From Symbiodinium natans (Eukaryota; Sar; Dinophyceae; Suessiales; Symbiodiniaceae), in the NCBI GenBank assembly GCA_905221605.1, contig CAJNDS010001513.1, forward strand, positions 680,319 through 723,609: a stretch of 43,291 nt of DNA. The letters run 5' to 3'. The notes below the pieces were generated by a model. That model did not search any database and was not told the DNA's origin. It saw only the letters and a list, made by a program, of their open reading frames with translations. A program made the translations under genes and the position numbers. Below are positions 10,923 through 22,170 of the stretch, one piece after another. Numbering within the stretch: the stretch's first letter is position 1; the number at the start of each line of letters is the position of its first letter.

Positions 10923-12125
10923 CTTGTGGCTCACTGCTCTTGGGAGGACGCCCTCGACTTCATGTACTCAGAGAACCAAGCAGCCTTCGAGGCACCTGCG
11001 TCGAAGGCAAGGCAAAGTTGGGGGCAAATTGGGCAAAAGGTCTTCTCTAACTCCACGGAGTCCATGTTGGGGGAATGTTTGGGCACTCGAGGCTTTGCTC
11101 CTGTTGAAGATTGCCGATATCCTGGGCATCAACAGCCTCTTCGATGCTATGGGCCGCCGGATCGAGGCACCTGACGGTCGAAGCCAGGAGTTGGCTCGAA
11201 GGAGTTAACGCTGCCACAAATCATTTGCTGGGTGTCAGTATGTGTCAGTGTTTTGGGCTCTGGAAACTTGAAGGGCTAAGAGCAGGGATGCGCATTTGTT
11301 GTCGCGGGGTTTGCAGCAGTTGCACGCACATGTACCATCGTGTACCCCGGCTCAAGAGGCTGCCTTTGCCGACACTGCGCCTCTGCTGCTGGAGCAGTAT
11401 TGCCGCTTCCATATTCCAGGTACGGATGACGGCGGGAGCCTTAACTTCCAGATCTTTGCGTTGGTCAGGCAGCAAGCCACTCCGATCTCCGATCTGCTTG
11501 AGCTCAGGTGCTGCTCTCCGGCAAATCCGCGATGGTGCAGTGGATCTTATCGTCAAGAAGTGCCTCAGCACGGTTTTGGTACCAGGCACATAGGTCTGGA
11601 GAAAAGTCGACGCGAAAGAGCCCAGGCGGTCTCAAGGCAACATGCTGAGGAAAGCAGTGCCCAGGTTTCAACCCTTCATAACGAACAACGACATGAAGAC
11701 AGCCTTGCTGCCACCCGGCCGTCATTCAGCATGGCACTGCTGGGGAACGGTGTGAGGGAGTTGTCTTTCTTGCCTACGGGCCTACAGCCGTTTTCTCATC
11801 TTAAGTCGGCCCAGACATCCCCTGCGACCGAACTTCCCAAATCCCAGGCGTCTTCCTGCGCGCGTCTTGGCGGAGATCCTGGATGCCGACGAGCTTCTGG
11901 TCGAAAGTGAGGCAACGAGACCAGCCACCTAGTAGCTTAGTAGCTACCAGTCCTGTCACATCATCCTGTGTCTTTGCTGCTTTGTTGTCCTATTTGTGTG
12001 CTAGCATGGAGGATGCAGTCTTCGACTTTGTCCTGGATCGGCTCCAGCTTGGCGAGTCGACCGAGCTGGAAGGAGGCCCCCCGCAGCGTGGAGATTGGAA
12101 ACGATCTCTTAAAGAGCCTGATCAG
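10923..12125 (+). CDS. BTB-BACK domain protein (partial, seven exons)
   Basis: Seven exons join in phase: 10923-10991, 11092-11166, 11317-11419, 11508-11585, 11637-11751, 11848-11911 and 12012-12125. Exons 1-2 read WEDALDFMYSENQAAFE then LLLLKIADILGINSLFDAMG, the classic second half of a BTB/POZ fold (the final helices after the 'al.fmY' strand). Exons 3-4 (LLEQYCRFHIPG, AALRQIRDGAVDLIVKKCL) fit the helices that follow BTB. Exons 6-7 (RLPARVLAEILDADELLVES then EDAVFDFVLDRLQLGE) match the BACK pattern. BTB proteins usually form dimers and often recruit substrates to cullin-3 ubiquitin ligases; that role is inference here. Introns 1, 2, 4 and 6 have GC donors, the rest GT. The N-terminal half of BTB was not found upstream. 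The reading ends early at a C-run, which suggests a frameshift (see findings). No Kelch repeats were seen after it. Confidence 0.62.
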
Positions 12126-12739
12126 CCTTAGTTTTAAGAGCGCTTGTTTTGAGTCAGAGGTTGTTTGTTGGCCCCCGCACTAAACACCAGTGCTCTCTGT
12201 CAGAGGACACAGTGCCGAGTCCCGCTCTGAGCCACCCGAGACGGGCAAGGCGCAGCGGTTACTGCAACGGCAGCACTTGGTGGGGGGGGGGAGACATCTG
12301 AATTTGCCGTTAAAATTTGAAAGGTTATTTGAATGCTTCGAGAATCCTGAGTTGAGACGATGTCGCTGTGTTGTTCTTAGGGTGTCGCTTTGGTTCGGCC
12401 ATCCGGAGGAAGATGTGCAACCTGTGTGGTCGTGATAGCAGCAGGCAAGCACTTCTCGCCTGGACTACATGGATGAGAGCGATGAGGAGGCATGAGGGCA
12501 AGCAGGGTCCCTTTTAAGAGCAAAAGGCAGACAAGGCCTTAAGATCGTAGGCTCAAACAAAAGTCAGGTTGTTGCTTGACAACTCGTGGCAGTGAGCAGC
12601 CGAGGCCCTGTGGGAGGAAGTGCGCTGGGCCTATCTCAGCTCGCGGAAGTTTGCCCAGGCATGTGGAGTACAAAACATGTACAAGCTGTACACTGCCAGT
12701 GCGGTAGCATCGCATAAGCCCGCAAACCACCCCCCCTAG

Positions 12740-12905
12740 GTGTCCGGGGGCATTTTCGGAGACAGCAGTGCTCTAACAGGCGCTGGCGCTGCACAAGACC
12801 CTTTTGAAGCCACAGGCCGGCAGAGAAGGCAAAAGAATGAAGCAGAGAGACTGGCAGAGAGAATCTACAGAGTACAGAGAATATGCAGATTATGCAGTGA
12901 CCGTA
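12740..12905 (+). CDS. Candidate exon, charged helical protein
   Basis: A strong pyrimidine acceptor (CCACCCCCCCTAG|G) precedes an open frame reading SGGIFGDSSALTGAGAAQDP, then RQKNEAERLAERIYRVQ. The second part is highly charged and probably helical. No donor is clear and no partner exon could be matched in phase. It could be part of the BTB-BACK gene upstream or of a separate gene. Confidence 0.3.
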
Positions 12906-14060
12906 CAAGTGTACAGAAGAGCACACTTGTGCAGAGGTCACCCTGCGAGCGCTGACTGCCAGCGCCTCGAAGCCCTGACGATTTGCATGGTGCATTGATG
13001 TTGTGCCGTTGCTGAACGGACCTCACCCTGCTGAGCTTTGATGACTCATGAAATTTGGACTAATGAAATTTGAGCGTGAGTACCCCTACAGAACTTGAGG
13101 CCCGGGCTGCGCGTTTCGACCTTGGAGGTGGGCTACGCTAACGCTAGGACTTGTTTTGCCCGGCTGCGAGTCTGCAGCTCGTGGTGCTCCAACTTTGTGC
13201 ACACTCTGGCAGGCGCGGAAGCGTTCGCCACACTTGGCTACCAGGCTGTCGCGAGGCTCTCAGCGATCATCGGCTCGGATGCAGGGTTTTGCAGTCTTGA
13301 GAAGGGCTTGCTCCAGCTCCGCTTTGTGTGTTTTGGCACTAGGTTCCGCGGAAGCCCATCTTGCCACCCGGAGTGCAGCAGCCTCATCCATCCTGTCGGA
13401 GTGATTCGAACATCTGCAGCCTGTACAGATCACGAGGCCGCCGCCTAGCTCGACCGAGATTGACTTCTGCTTCCACTACGCGCACTCCGCAGCTTGGCAT
13501 TTGCGCTGTGTAGCCGCTCAAGAAGGATTCGTGCTCGCTTGTTCTTTGTTTCTGATGTAGCCGTGTTCGATACGAAAAGCACGCCCGAAAACGCTGAGAA
13601 CTTCAGAAGGATCGCTAGCGCACTCGAACAGGACTGCAACGGAAGAAATTCTTCATCATTCTTTGACCAAGGAGCAGTATGCTTGCGGACAGGCGGGCTC
13701 CACGGCCATATTCAGGTCTGCCAAAGCTGTAAGGCCAAGAACAGATTCCTCCTGTGCAGCAATCATGGTGGGAGCCTGGCCGATGCTGCACAAAGGCACA
13801 AAGTCATACAACATTTGACATAACCTTGCAGGCACTGCGGTCGCAGCCAAAGCGCATTGGCGATGTTGTCCTGCGAGCCGGCGCCCTGATTTTGCATGCC
13901 TTGGCGTGCCTTTTGATGGTGGTGAATCGGTGAAGCAAGATTGCATTGTTTATCTACATGGTTGACAAATCTGTACACTGGAATCAGGACTGCTTCAGCA
14001 ACCATCTTTCACTTGGAAGAAAACATCTGACAAGCCATTTACGTTGCTTCCAGCGTTCAG
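12906..14060. other. Unresolved; open frames on both strands
   Basis: At 13090-13640 both strands read plausibly. The minus strand gives RMDEAAALRVARWAS and PRDLYRLQMFESLR; the plus strand gives ELEARAARFDLG. Neither gives a chain of phase-matched exons, so no gene is called. Confidence 0.25.
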
Positions 14061-14704
14061 GTTCTTGTCTTCCCTGCCGGAACTGATACTGGTGTAGCCA
14101 GGCCTGCGGTGTTAGATCATGTTGCAACATCATCAGCTGGATTGCAACGATGTTCAGATGCTCTTGTCAACAACCGCAGTTTCAAGGACGATCTGAAGAT
14201 ATTTGTTTGGTGTGCGGGTGCAGTCTACGGAGGTTCTTGACTGTACAGCTGTTTGCATGACCGGCTCCTTGACAGGGGGTCGCTCTCCGTCTTCCTTGAG
14301 GCTGTCCGAACTTCATTGAGTTTGAGTTGAGGTGTTTTTTTTGTTTGGGACAGTTATCATGAACTCGAGAGCTGCGGCTGCGTCTGCCCCGCTTTTGTTG
14401 CAGTGAACGGGCCAAATCGATTGCGACCTTTGTATTTGGTGTCGGTCTTCATCGGATCATCGGGGCAAGTCTTCTAGCCAAGTCCTGGTTCAACCTGACC
14501 CTTGCTTCACTTGCTTCAGGCTGTACCCCAGCCGCACTGGCCTCGCGACTGGGAGTTCGCCAACATCAGGCCTCGTTGATGGGACATGGGTCAAAGCAGC
14601 GCAAGGCAGCAGTGAGTTGTGAGCTTGTGCGCCATCTGTGTCTTGAAATTCCTCTACAGCCTGTGAAGCGGAGCCTGCGAAGCTTTCTGTTCCCGCCGTT
14701 GCAG
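14061..14704 (+). CDS. Two candidate exons of an unknown protein
   Basis: Exon 1 starts after CCAGCGTTCAG|G at 14061 and reads VLVFPAGTDTGVARPAV and later NNRSFKDDLKIFVW; it must end before TGA at 14238. Exon 2 (14404-14704) has a textbook pyrimidine-rich acceptor (GCCCCGCTTTTGTTGCAG) and a CAG|GTACGG donor, and is open for 100 codons without any ATG-based start, reading ERAKSIATFVFGVGLHRIIG at its head and KRSLRSFLFPPLQ at its tail. A GT donor inside exon 1 in the right phase exists near 14206. No family is recognised. Confidence 0.42.
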
Positions 14705-14984
14705 GTACGGCATCGCGTGCATGAAGTGGCCCTCAGGTGAGCGTGCAACATGCAGTTGAAGACTCATGCGGAAAACATTAATCAATAATCGGCATGCAGC
14801 ACCTGCGGCGCAAGTCTTCTTGATGCTCGCTTCAGCATCCCAACAAAGCCCCTGGCGTCAGCATCAACCCAGCCGAGAGAAGAATTTTAATTTTTTGTTC
14901 CGATTCTTGACGCGTGCTCAGGCAGCGGCGAGACCTGTCCCGCTCCAAAGAAAAAGAGTGACCTTTGGACCTTCAAGGCCAACG

Positions 14985-15120
14985 TTTCATTCATCCTTTC
15001 CTCGCGTGCTTTTCTTCCCTGGCTCTAATGCTCCGGTCGCCTTCCTTTCTCTCACCTCTCTACCTATCTCATCCAATTTCTGTATTCTAGCTTGCTTCCT
15101 CTCCCTTCTCCTCTCATGTG
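14985..15120. repeat. Pyrimidine-rich tract
   Basis: About 130 bases strongly rich in C and T on the plus strand (CTTCC, CTCTC, TCCTC words), low in complexity and probably intronic or intergenic. Confidence 0.55.
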
Positions 15121-15378
15121 GCGGGCCGCCTTCCAAAAACATTCTGTTCAGGCCAACCGCCTTGACCGTGGCTGGCATGATTTCCTAGCGCCTGGAGAGA
15201 TCCATCGATTTCTAGGCATTGGGGTCTTGTCTTGCCCAAAAGCACATCTACTGGCCAGAAGGAGGGTACATGTAGGTCATGTTGCAGCACGGTGCAATGC
15301 CTTGGCGAAGCTTTGCTTGTGGTTAACTGCATCGGGATGTTGCGTGTACACATGTGTACACTGAGAGAGGCGACATAG

Positions 15379-15507
15379 GTGGCCAGATGGCAGCCAGAAT
15401 CAGCTTGGACTCTCCTTGGAGGCCCTGATGGCTTTGTCTGCATCCGCGGCTCCCTGGAGCAGGAGTGCTTAGGCTGGAGTCTCAGGGACACGAGAGACTT
15501 GGGCATG
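15379..15507 (+). CDS. Candidate single exon, unknown
   Basis: After GCGACATAG|G the frame reads WTLLGGPDGFVCIRGSLEQE and stops at TGA 15508. It could be a short exon with a GC donor just before the stop. A long minus-strand frame covers the same bases, so the strand is not certain. Confidence 0.22.
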
Positions 15508-16508
15508 TGAACTTGAGCCCTCAAAAAAAGAAGCTCAAGTCGCTCCAGACCCCAGTCGCATGTTGCATGTTTGTACCAGACGCTGGCAAGGTCGTGCATT
15601 CCTCCTGAACGCGCAGAGTGGACATAGTGGCTATTCAGGCTCCATCCCATGTCAGCGCGTTTCATCGTTTGGCCCGGCCCACTATGCTAGAGCAAGCCTC
15701 ACTTAACTCGCTCGGTGCTCTCTGACTGGCTCAATCTCGCTTGCTTGCTTGCTCACTCGTCCTCTGTGTCTATCTACCTCCGCTCATTCTTCAGAAGTGG
15801 AAGGTTTCTTTGGTGTGGGTAGCCTCGTTTCTGACGAAGGTGCTCCTGGCGACGCGGCTGGGTCGTCTGCTTGCCGCCGGCCGTGGGTGTGGGGATCTTA
15901 AATAGCCCACATGTTGTCGGTGCCTTGCCAAAGCTCTCTAGAAGAAGCGAGTACCAGCTTTCCATAGCCTCACTCAAAGACAGCTTGTCTGAACAGCCTC
16001 CGTGCTGTCCTGAGTGATACTCCGAGTCAGGCCGCGGGTAGCCATGGCCGCCAACGAGCGGTCAGAATGACCCGCAGATGAGGATTCCACCATCTTCCAC
16101 CGGCACTTTCGCCTGGAGCCTTGAACTCCGGGCCCTGGGTTGGGAAAAATCTTTCTTCTTGCATGCTTGTGTCTTGCCATGTCTTACCTGCTGCGGGAAG
16201 TAAACGGCAGCTTTTTTCCCAACCCTTGGTTGCAGATTGTCCGTGTCACCATGCGTGGAGAGAGAGAGAATGTACCACATCCGGCATGAAAGCTGAAGCA
16301 TGTGAAGCTGCAGCGTGGAGGATTGCGAGTTCATGCAAGTTGTTGCAGTAGCTGGGATGTCTTTCCCTCCGTCCTCGTTAAAATCTCCGAGATGTGGTCG
16401 TCAGATGCAGCTCTAATGGCCGCAGCGTAGGACAGTGTAGGATTGCCAGGGCGTCCTGGAAGTCATTAGCGATCATAGGAATGCCGCCAAAGCACAAGCA
16501 CTGTTAAT

Positions 16509-16710
16509 GTCGTCCTTTTGAAGAACTTCAAACTCCCGAGCTGAGAGCATTCGCCACGCGAGCTGTTGAGTTTGCTATTGCAAGACGTGGCGGCATTCCT
16601 GGCTTCTCAACAGTGCGAATGTCACCAGCAGTTGGACGGTTATCGAAGACGAAAGAGGTTGACGCGCAGTGCATCAAGATGCTGTTATCGGTCATCGTCA
16701 GCCACCTCTG
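16509..16710 (+). CDS. Candidate exon, unknown
   Basis: An open frame without an ATG at its head reads FEELQTPELRAFATRAVEFA, then STVRMSPAVGRLSKTKEVD, using mainly G/C-ending codons. The acceptor is not of the AG|G type and the exact edges are unclear; a GT donor lies near 16695. The opposite strand is also open. Confidence 0.3.
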
Positions 16711-17110
16711 ACACCACAGGGTGGAGGCTTTGATCTGCATTGTGTAGGCATTGCTCAAGTGGTTAACACAGTCGGACTTTGGCAGGGCACGGTTGAAGCA
16801 TACACTCCTTCAAACATCTGGGCTACGAAGGCTACGAAGTCCAGGAATCAGGCTCAGTCTCCAAGTAGGGCACAACGTCGGACGCAGGGCCTCCGTAGCC
16901 ACAAGGTGCTTTCTCCCGCATGCACGGGGGAATGTGGGGAACCCCCTCACATGGGGCCCCGCGGCTTGCTCGATGTCGAATGATGCGCTGAGCGAGCCCT
17001 CAACGGCTCCAGCCTTGGCCGAGCACCACATGCTAGTGAGCGCTGTCGTTTTTGCGTGCAACCCCTTCGCAATCTCTGGCAACCTTGTGTGTGCAAATAC
17101 ATGCAAATGA

Positions 17111-17128
17111 CCCTCTCTCTCTCTCTCT
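17111..17128. repeat. CT dinucleotide microsatellite
   Basis: Eight to nine CT steps followed by a T-run. Confidence 0.75.
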
Positions 17129-17275
17129 TTTTATCTGTTTATTCTCCCCTTAAGAACTTGCTTCTCTGCTAGGGTGAAGTCAGATTTGCTAGAGAACTTC
17201 GCGCACTACCCTTCTCACTCGAACTTTGTTTGTGCTGGGAAAATCCAGGCTTGACCGCCGGAATGTCACTGCAGG

Positions 17276-17514
17276 CGTTTGGGATCGTTTGGGAGGGCTC
17301 TGGGTCTGAGAGGTTGAACTTTAATGCTTCTGGAAGCACTTGGAGACGGCTGTATCGCTTGAATCTGCACTTCCTTCTCTGCCTGACTCCCAATAGTGGG
17401 GACAGCCAGGCTCCTGCCCGTGTGGCAGCCACGTGCGACAGGCTGGCTGGCTATGGGATTGAAGAGACAGTAGGAGACGAAAGCGTACCGAGACACCGAA
17501 CTCTTCGCTTCTGA
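17276..17514 (+). CDS. Candidate terminal exon, unknown
   Basis: Following GTCACTGCAG|G the frame runs 79 codons to TGA at 17512, reading AFGIVWEGSGSERLNFNASG, then RRLYRLNLHFLLCL. If real, it is the last exon of a plus-strand gene, perhaps the one represented at 16509. The minus strand is open too. Confidence 0.28.
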
Positions 17515-17944
17515 ACCATTGCCATAAATCACTTAGGAGGTAGACCATGCTTCATATGCACATGCTCATTGTCGTATGTGTGTTGATGTACTTCACATGC
17601 CAGTACGGATGCATCCCAGAACCAGCAGATCCAGGAGATCGCTTCGGAGGCGTAGGGCAACTTCGTGTCTGTGTGGATTCCTCCAGTGTCTTTGCGTGTG
17701 CTGAGACCAAAGACAGGTAGACAGGCTAAATGCAGAAGGAGTGCAGAGAGTCGGACATGCACCACTTGAGTGTGCGGAAAATATGCTGAAGCCGCGCACT
17801 TTCAGCTGTACATTGTTCGTGGGTCGTGGCAATCCAAGGCTGGTTGGCATTGGCCAGGGGTTGGCATGAGCCATGCAGCGGTTCAGATTGAGTCGCGCAT
17901 CGTCGTGCTGCGGTTTCTGACTTGCTTACTCGTACGTGCGATGC

Positions 17945-18380
17945 AGGTCCTTCGGCTGCGGCTGGTGCAGTCGCAGTACAAGCAGCTGGAGGTGCTCTCA
18001 TGTGCCGCTAGGTTTGCCAGTTAAGGCAGGGGTCAACAACGACTGCAGAGCATTGGTAGAAGCTCCGAGCAGACGCTACGAGGCCCTGATGCCCCAAGCA
18101 ATCACCCAAGAGCGCCATGCGCCGCAGGGCCAGCTACGGGCCTCGTCCGAGAAGCTGCGGGACATCCTGCCGGAGAAGGCCTCCAGCTGGCACAATTTAA
18201 GTGTATCTTGGCTGTTGATTGCTTGTCATGTTTGATGCAGGTACTGTTCAGGCGTAGGATAAAGGCATCGGATCGGCCTTACAAACATAAGGCCTCTCCG
18301 ACCACGGCAGCCATAAAGCAAAGGCAGAATCGGTTCGATGCCCCAGCCTTTCGCCTCATGAACCTCTTAGGCCGTAACCC
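17945..18380 (+). CDS. Candidate exons of a basic coiled-coil protein
   Basis: Three pieces fit. 17945-18011 (after GCGATGCAG|G) reads VLRLRLVQSQYKQLEVL. 18049-18176 reads ITQERHAPQGQLRASSEKLR. From 18241 (after a T-rich TTTGATGCAG|G) it reads VLFRRRIKASDRPYKHKA. The join from 18176 (AAG before a GC donor) to 18241 is in phase, across a 64-nt GC-AG intron. The first join would need a 37-nt intron and is doubtful. No family is recognised. Confidence 0.33.
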
Positions 18381-18475
18381 CCACAAAGCCTAACACCCTG
18401 ACCTATACACGCTGTAAGCCCTACCCCCACAACTCTGAAGGCTGGAAAAGCCGCAGTTCCCAAACCCTAAACCTT
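18365..18475. repeat. Decayed CCCTAAA-like repeat
   Basis: Words GTAACCC, CCTAACACC, GTAAGCCC and CAAACCCTAAACC are spread over about 110 bases, resembling an old telomere-like insertion. Confidence 0.45.
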
Positions 18476-19295
18476 GACAGATCATTGCTTCTTGTGCGGG
18501 CCTTTGCTGCGTTCTCAAGGGCCCCCCCCCCTGAGCCAGGCGCCACATTTCTCGCAGTACCTGGAGCAAGGCACGGCCTTTCCGGGGCGGCTTCAAGATG
18601 CTTTTGCCAGATGCTCTTAGAAGATTCAGGCGAGAGGTGGTAGACTTCCTTCCAGGCCTGCGTCCTGGGGGCACCGTCGGCACGCCTCTGCCTTGGGTGC
18701 ACTGCTGCGATGGGCATGGTTTAGGATTGTTTAGGAAGCCTCAAGCGGCACAGATCCTCAACAGCTTTGCGGTGTGTTTTTTGCGATCTTTCTTGCGATC
18801 TTTCTTTGCGATGTTTCTTTGCAATGTTTCTTTGCGATGTTTGTCACTTTTGTCACGAAAGTTCCTTAACTTGCCCTCATCGCTTACGTTCAGTGTCCCT
18901 CAGTATCCCTCAGTGCACACTGCTGGGATGGGCTTTGGGTGGCCTTGTTTTGCATTTGAAGCTCCTGCTGCTGCTGCTGAGCTTTCGGTATGGCTGTGCT
19001 GCTCGTTTCGTCACCAAGATCAGAGCTGGTTTCGTGATGTTTCGTGCATAAGACACTTCCCAAAGCCTGGCACCTTGTTGAAACCCTGGATGCGTCCCGT
19101 GTTCACACGTACTGCGTGCTGCGGTTTGTATGCTCACAGCAACACAGGATTTGGCAGGGGTGCTTGCAAGGCTGCCTCGTAGTGCAGAAGTGCTGGGCAC
19201 CCAACCCTCAAGCCCTTTGCTTGATTTTGCTGCTTGTATAATCGGTCTTTGATCTGCAGAGACGTCCAGATGAGAAAGACAGAGAAACTGTCGAC
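18476..19295. other. No supported gene
   Basis: Overlapping frames are open at 18520-18720 (two different plus-strand readings), so coding cannot be decided. A short tandem repeat lies at 18774-18842. Confidence 0.3.
18774..18842. repeat. Short tandem repeat, unit about TTTCTTTGCGATG
   Basis: Five imperfect copies of a 12-14 bp unit (TTGCGATC or TTGCGATG plus TTTCTT). Confidence 0.75.
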
Positions 19296-21300
19296 CATGA
19301 TGCAGAAAGTTGAATTTGCGCAGTGGCTCTGATGCGGCTGTTGTGATGAAACCTGCAAAAGCACATCATGCTGAGCGGAGGTTGCGCGGTGATGCTTGCG
19401 GGCTGCGTTTCGCGTTGACCGTTGACCGTTGTCCGTTGACCGTAGAATTGAATTTAACTTTCCGTGTGCACAGTGAACTCGGTGAACAAGCAAGATTTCA
19501 AAGAGAGTCCAACATCTACGACTAATTTTGCCTGAGTTGCGTCTGGGATATCACGGAGTCTCAGTGGCTCTGACACAGGATTGCTGGTGTTCAACAGACC
19601 TCATGGATGGTGCGGCAAAGCGTACGACCGACATGCAGCGCAGTGTTGCTGTGGCTCGTTTGTGTTGCCGATGTCGATAGCATGTGGCAACCGATGTTGA
19701 GAACTGGCAAGGATTTCGGTTTTTGAGGGTCGGCTTTTGGCTGTTGCCCTTTGTACCAGCATTCTATTGCACGTCAAGCTGCGGCCGACAGTGATGCAGA
19801 AAATTGAATTTGCGCAGTGGCTCTGATGCTGCGGTTCTGATGAAATCTTCCAAAGCACATCATGCTGAGCGGAGGTTGCGCGGTGGCTTGATGCTTGCGG
19901 ACTGTGTTTCGCGTTGACCGTTGTCCGTTGACCGTAGAGTTGAATTTTACTTTCCGTGTGCACAGTGAACTCAGTGAACAAGCAAGATTTCAAAGAGAGT
20001 CCAACATCTACGACTAATTTTGCCTGAGTTGCAGGGTTGCTGGTAAGTCTGCATTTTCGACAATGTTCAACAGACCTCATGGATGGTGCGGCAAAGCGTA
20101 CGACCGACATGCAGCGCAGTGTTGCTGTGGCTCGTTTGTGTTGCCGATGTCGATAGCATGTGGCAACCGATGTTGAGAACTGGCAAGGATTTCGGTTTTT
20201 GAGGGTCGGCTTTTGGCTGTTGCCCTTTGTACCAGCATTCTATTGCACGTCAAGCTGCGGCCGACAGTGATGCAGAAAATTGAATTTGCGCAGTGGCTCT
20301 GATGCTGCGGTTCTGATGAAATCTTCCAAAGCACATCATGCTGAGCGGAGGTTGCGCGGTGGCTTGATGCTTGCGGACTGTGTTTCGCGTTGACCGTTGT
20401 CCGTTGACCGTAGAGTTGAATTTTACTTTCCGTGTGCACAGTGAACTCAGTGAACAAGCAAGATTTCAAAGAGAGTCCAACATCTACGACTAATTTTGCC
20501 TGAGTTGCAGGGTTGCTGGTAAGTCTGCATTTTCGACAATGTTCAACAGACCTCATGGATGGTGCGGCAAAGCGTACGACCGACATGCAGCGCAGTGTTG
20601 CTGTGGCTCGTTTGTGTTGCCGATGTCGATAGCATGTGGCAACCGATGTTGAGAACTGGCAAGGATTTCGGTTTTTGAGGGTCGGCTTTTGGCTGTTGCC
20701 CTTTGTACCAGCATTCTATTGCACGTCAAGCTGCGGCCGACAGTGATGCAGAAAATTGAATTTGCGCAGTGGCTCTGATGCTGCTGTTCTGATGAAATCT
20801 TCAAAAGCACATCATGCTGAGCGGAGGTTGCGCGGTGGCTTGATGCTTGCGGGCTGTGTTTCGCGTTGACCGCTGACAGTCGTCCGTAGAGTTAAATTTG
20901 TCTTTCCGTATGAACAGTGAACTCAGTGAGCAAGCAAGCTTTCAGTTTGAGTCCAACAACTACGACAAGTTTGCCTGAGTTGCCATGATGTGGTGCCGCT
21001 TGGGATGTGTGTCTGGGATATTGCGGAGTCTGAGTCTCAGTGGCTCTGACACAGGATTGCTGGTAAGTCTGCGTTTTCAACAATGTTCAACAGACCTCAT
21101 GGATGGTGTGGCAAAGCCCAAGACCGACATGCAGCGCAGTCTTGCCGTGGCTCGTTCGTGTTGCCGATGTCAACAACATGTGGCAACCGATGTTGAACAA
21201 CTGGCAAGGATTGCGATTTTTTTGTGAGTTGGCTTTTGGCACATGGCAAGTTGCGAGAACTGACAACTTTGCGCAGTGGCTCTGGCACGAAGTGAGGATG
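19296..21300. repeat. Tandem array, 476-bp unit, about four copies
   Basis: Using GTTCAACAGACCTCATGG as the start mark, copies begin at 19589, 20065, 20541 and 21085. The first two full copies (476 bp each) appear identical. The third is 544 bp and diverges in its second half. A partial copy precedes 19589 (from about 19296), and the last copy fades near 21300. Each unit contains the motif GCGTTGACCGTTGTCCGTTG, itself a 7-bp mini-repeat. A 169-codon minus-strand frame repeats in the copies, but 476 is not a multiple of three and the frame shows no family resemblance, so I treat it as spurious. Confidence 0.93.
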
Positions 21301-21547
21301 AGAGCCGTGCAGTGAACGCTGCTGAGTCTTGGTAATCCATGTGCTCAGTTTGGCCATGCTTCAAGAGTGGAATCCTTTTTGAAGGCGACTCTTGATACTT
21401 GTGTCTGTCTTCAGCATGCGGATGTATTTGGGTGTGGGTCGGAACAGTTCCAGATGACGTTTGCGTTGTAGCGAGTTGGTTCTTACAGCATCAAACTCAT
21501 ACCTGCGCTCAATGTTCAGGATGTCTTAAGTGATTGATCCACAGAGT

Positions 21548-21985
21548 TACTACATGCGTGTCAGTCGTGTGGGTGGAACAGTTTGGGACCTGCAACTGAG
21601 GCTGGGAGGCTTTCATGGCGGTGCCGAACCTGAAAGCTTGCTGGGGATAATGGAATGCCTGCCCGGCTCTCGATCTGCAGACATGATCTGAACCTGTATG
21701 CTATTGAATAGCTTGCCTAGTCTCGAGAAAGACTCACGTGCAAAGACTTTGCGGAACGTTGGGTTACCAAGAGTCCTGAACTTCAAATCTGTCCCTGAGA
21801 AGTTTTTGCTGCATCGAGAAGGCGTTCAATCTTCCATGCCTGCGTGTCTCAGGTGCGTTGTCTGCAATGCCCAAGTGACATCACGACGGGAAGATCTGGT
21901 GGCCGCTTGCCGGTGGCTTCTCCAGGCAAGGCCAGCAAATGAGAGATTCGGATCCCAGTTTCCACCCCAAACTCAGACAGAGTAA
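21548..21985 (+). CDS. Candidate exons of an unknown protein
   Basis: One open frame (about 21548-21680) reads YYMRVSRVGGTVWDLQLRLG after GATTGATCCACAG. A second (about 21720-21985) reads SLEKDSRAKTLRNVGLPRVL then FKSVPEKFLLHREG; a CAG|GTGCGT donor lies at about 21851, although the frame stays open to TAA near 21983. Codon choice is G/C-ending. The two pieces are not proven to join. No function is recognised. Confidence 0.33.
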
Positions 21986-22138
21986 TCAGACCCTCGTTGT
22001 TGGTGCTGAAGAGATCTGTGGCATTCTTGGGCCACATTCTGCAAGGATGCATGCCGGAGCCTTCACCAAGCCATCTAGCTTTGGTTGGAGTGTCCAGCTG
22101 ACGTGAAGCTCTACTGTGTCGCCGAATTTCGAAGCACT

Positions 22139-22170
22139 CTAGGGTTTAGCGCGTTTAGGGTTTAGGGTTG
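22139..22170. repeat. Short TTTAGGG-like repeat
   Basis: CTAGGGTTTAG, CGTTTAGGG and TTTAGGGTT in tandem: three to four telomere-like units. Confidence 0.7.

Noticed and set aside
16888-16900. CCGTAGCCA, matching the first nine bases of the dinoflagellate spliced leader
   Set aside because: The remaining bases do not match, and nine bases occur by chance in 43 kb.
19601-20586. Repeated 169-codon minus-strand frame
   Set aside because: It repeats because the 476-bp DNA unit repeats. The unit is not a multiple of three, there is no splice logic and no family motif.
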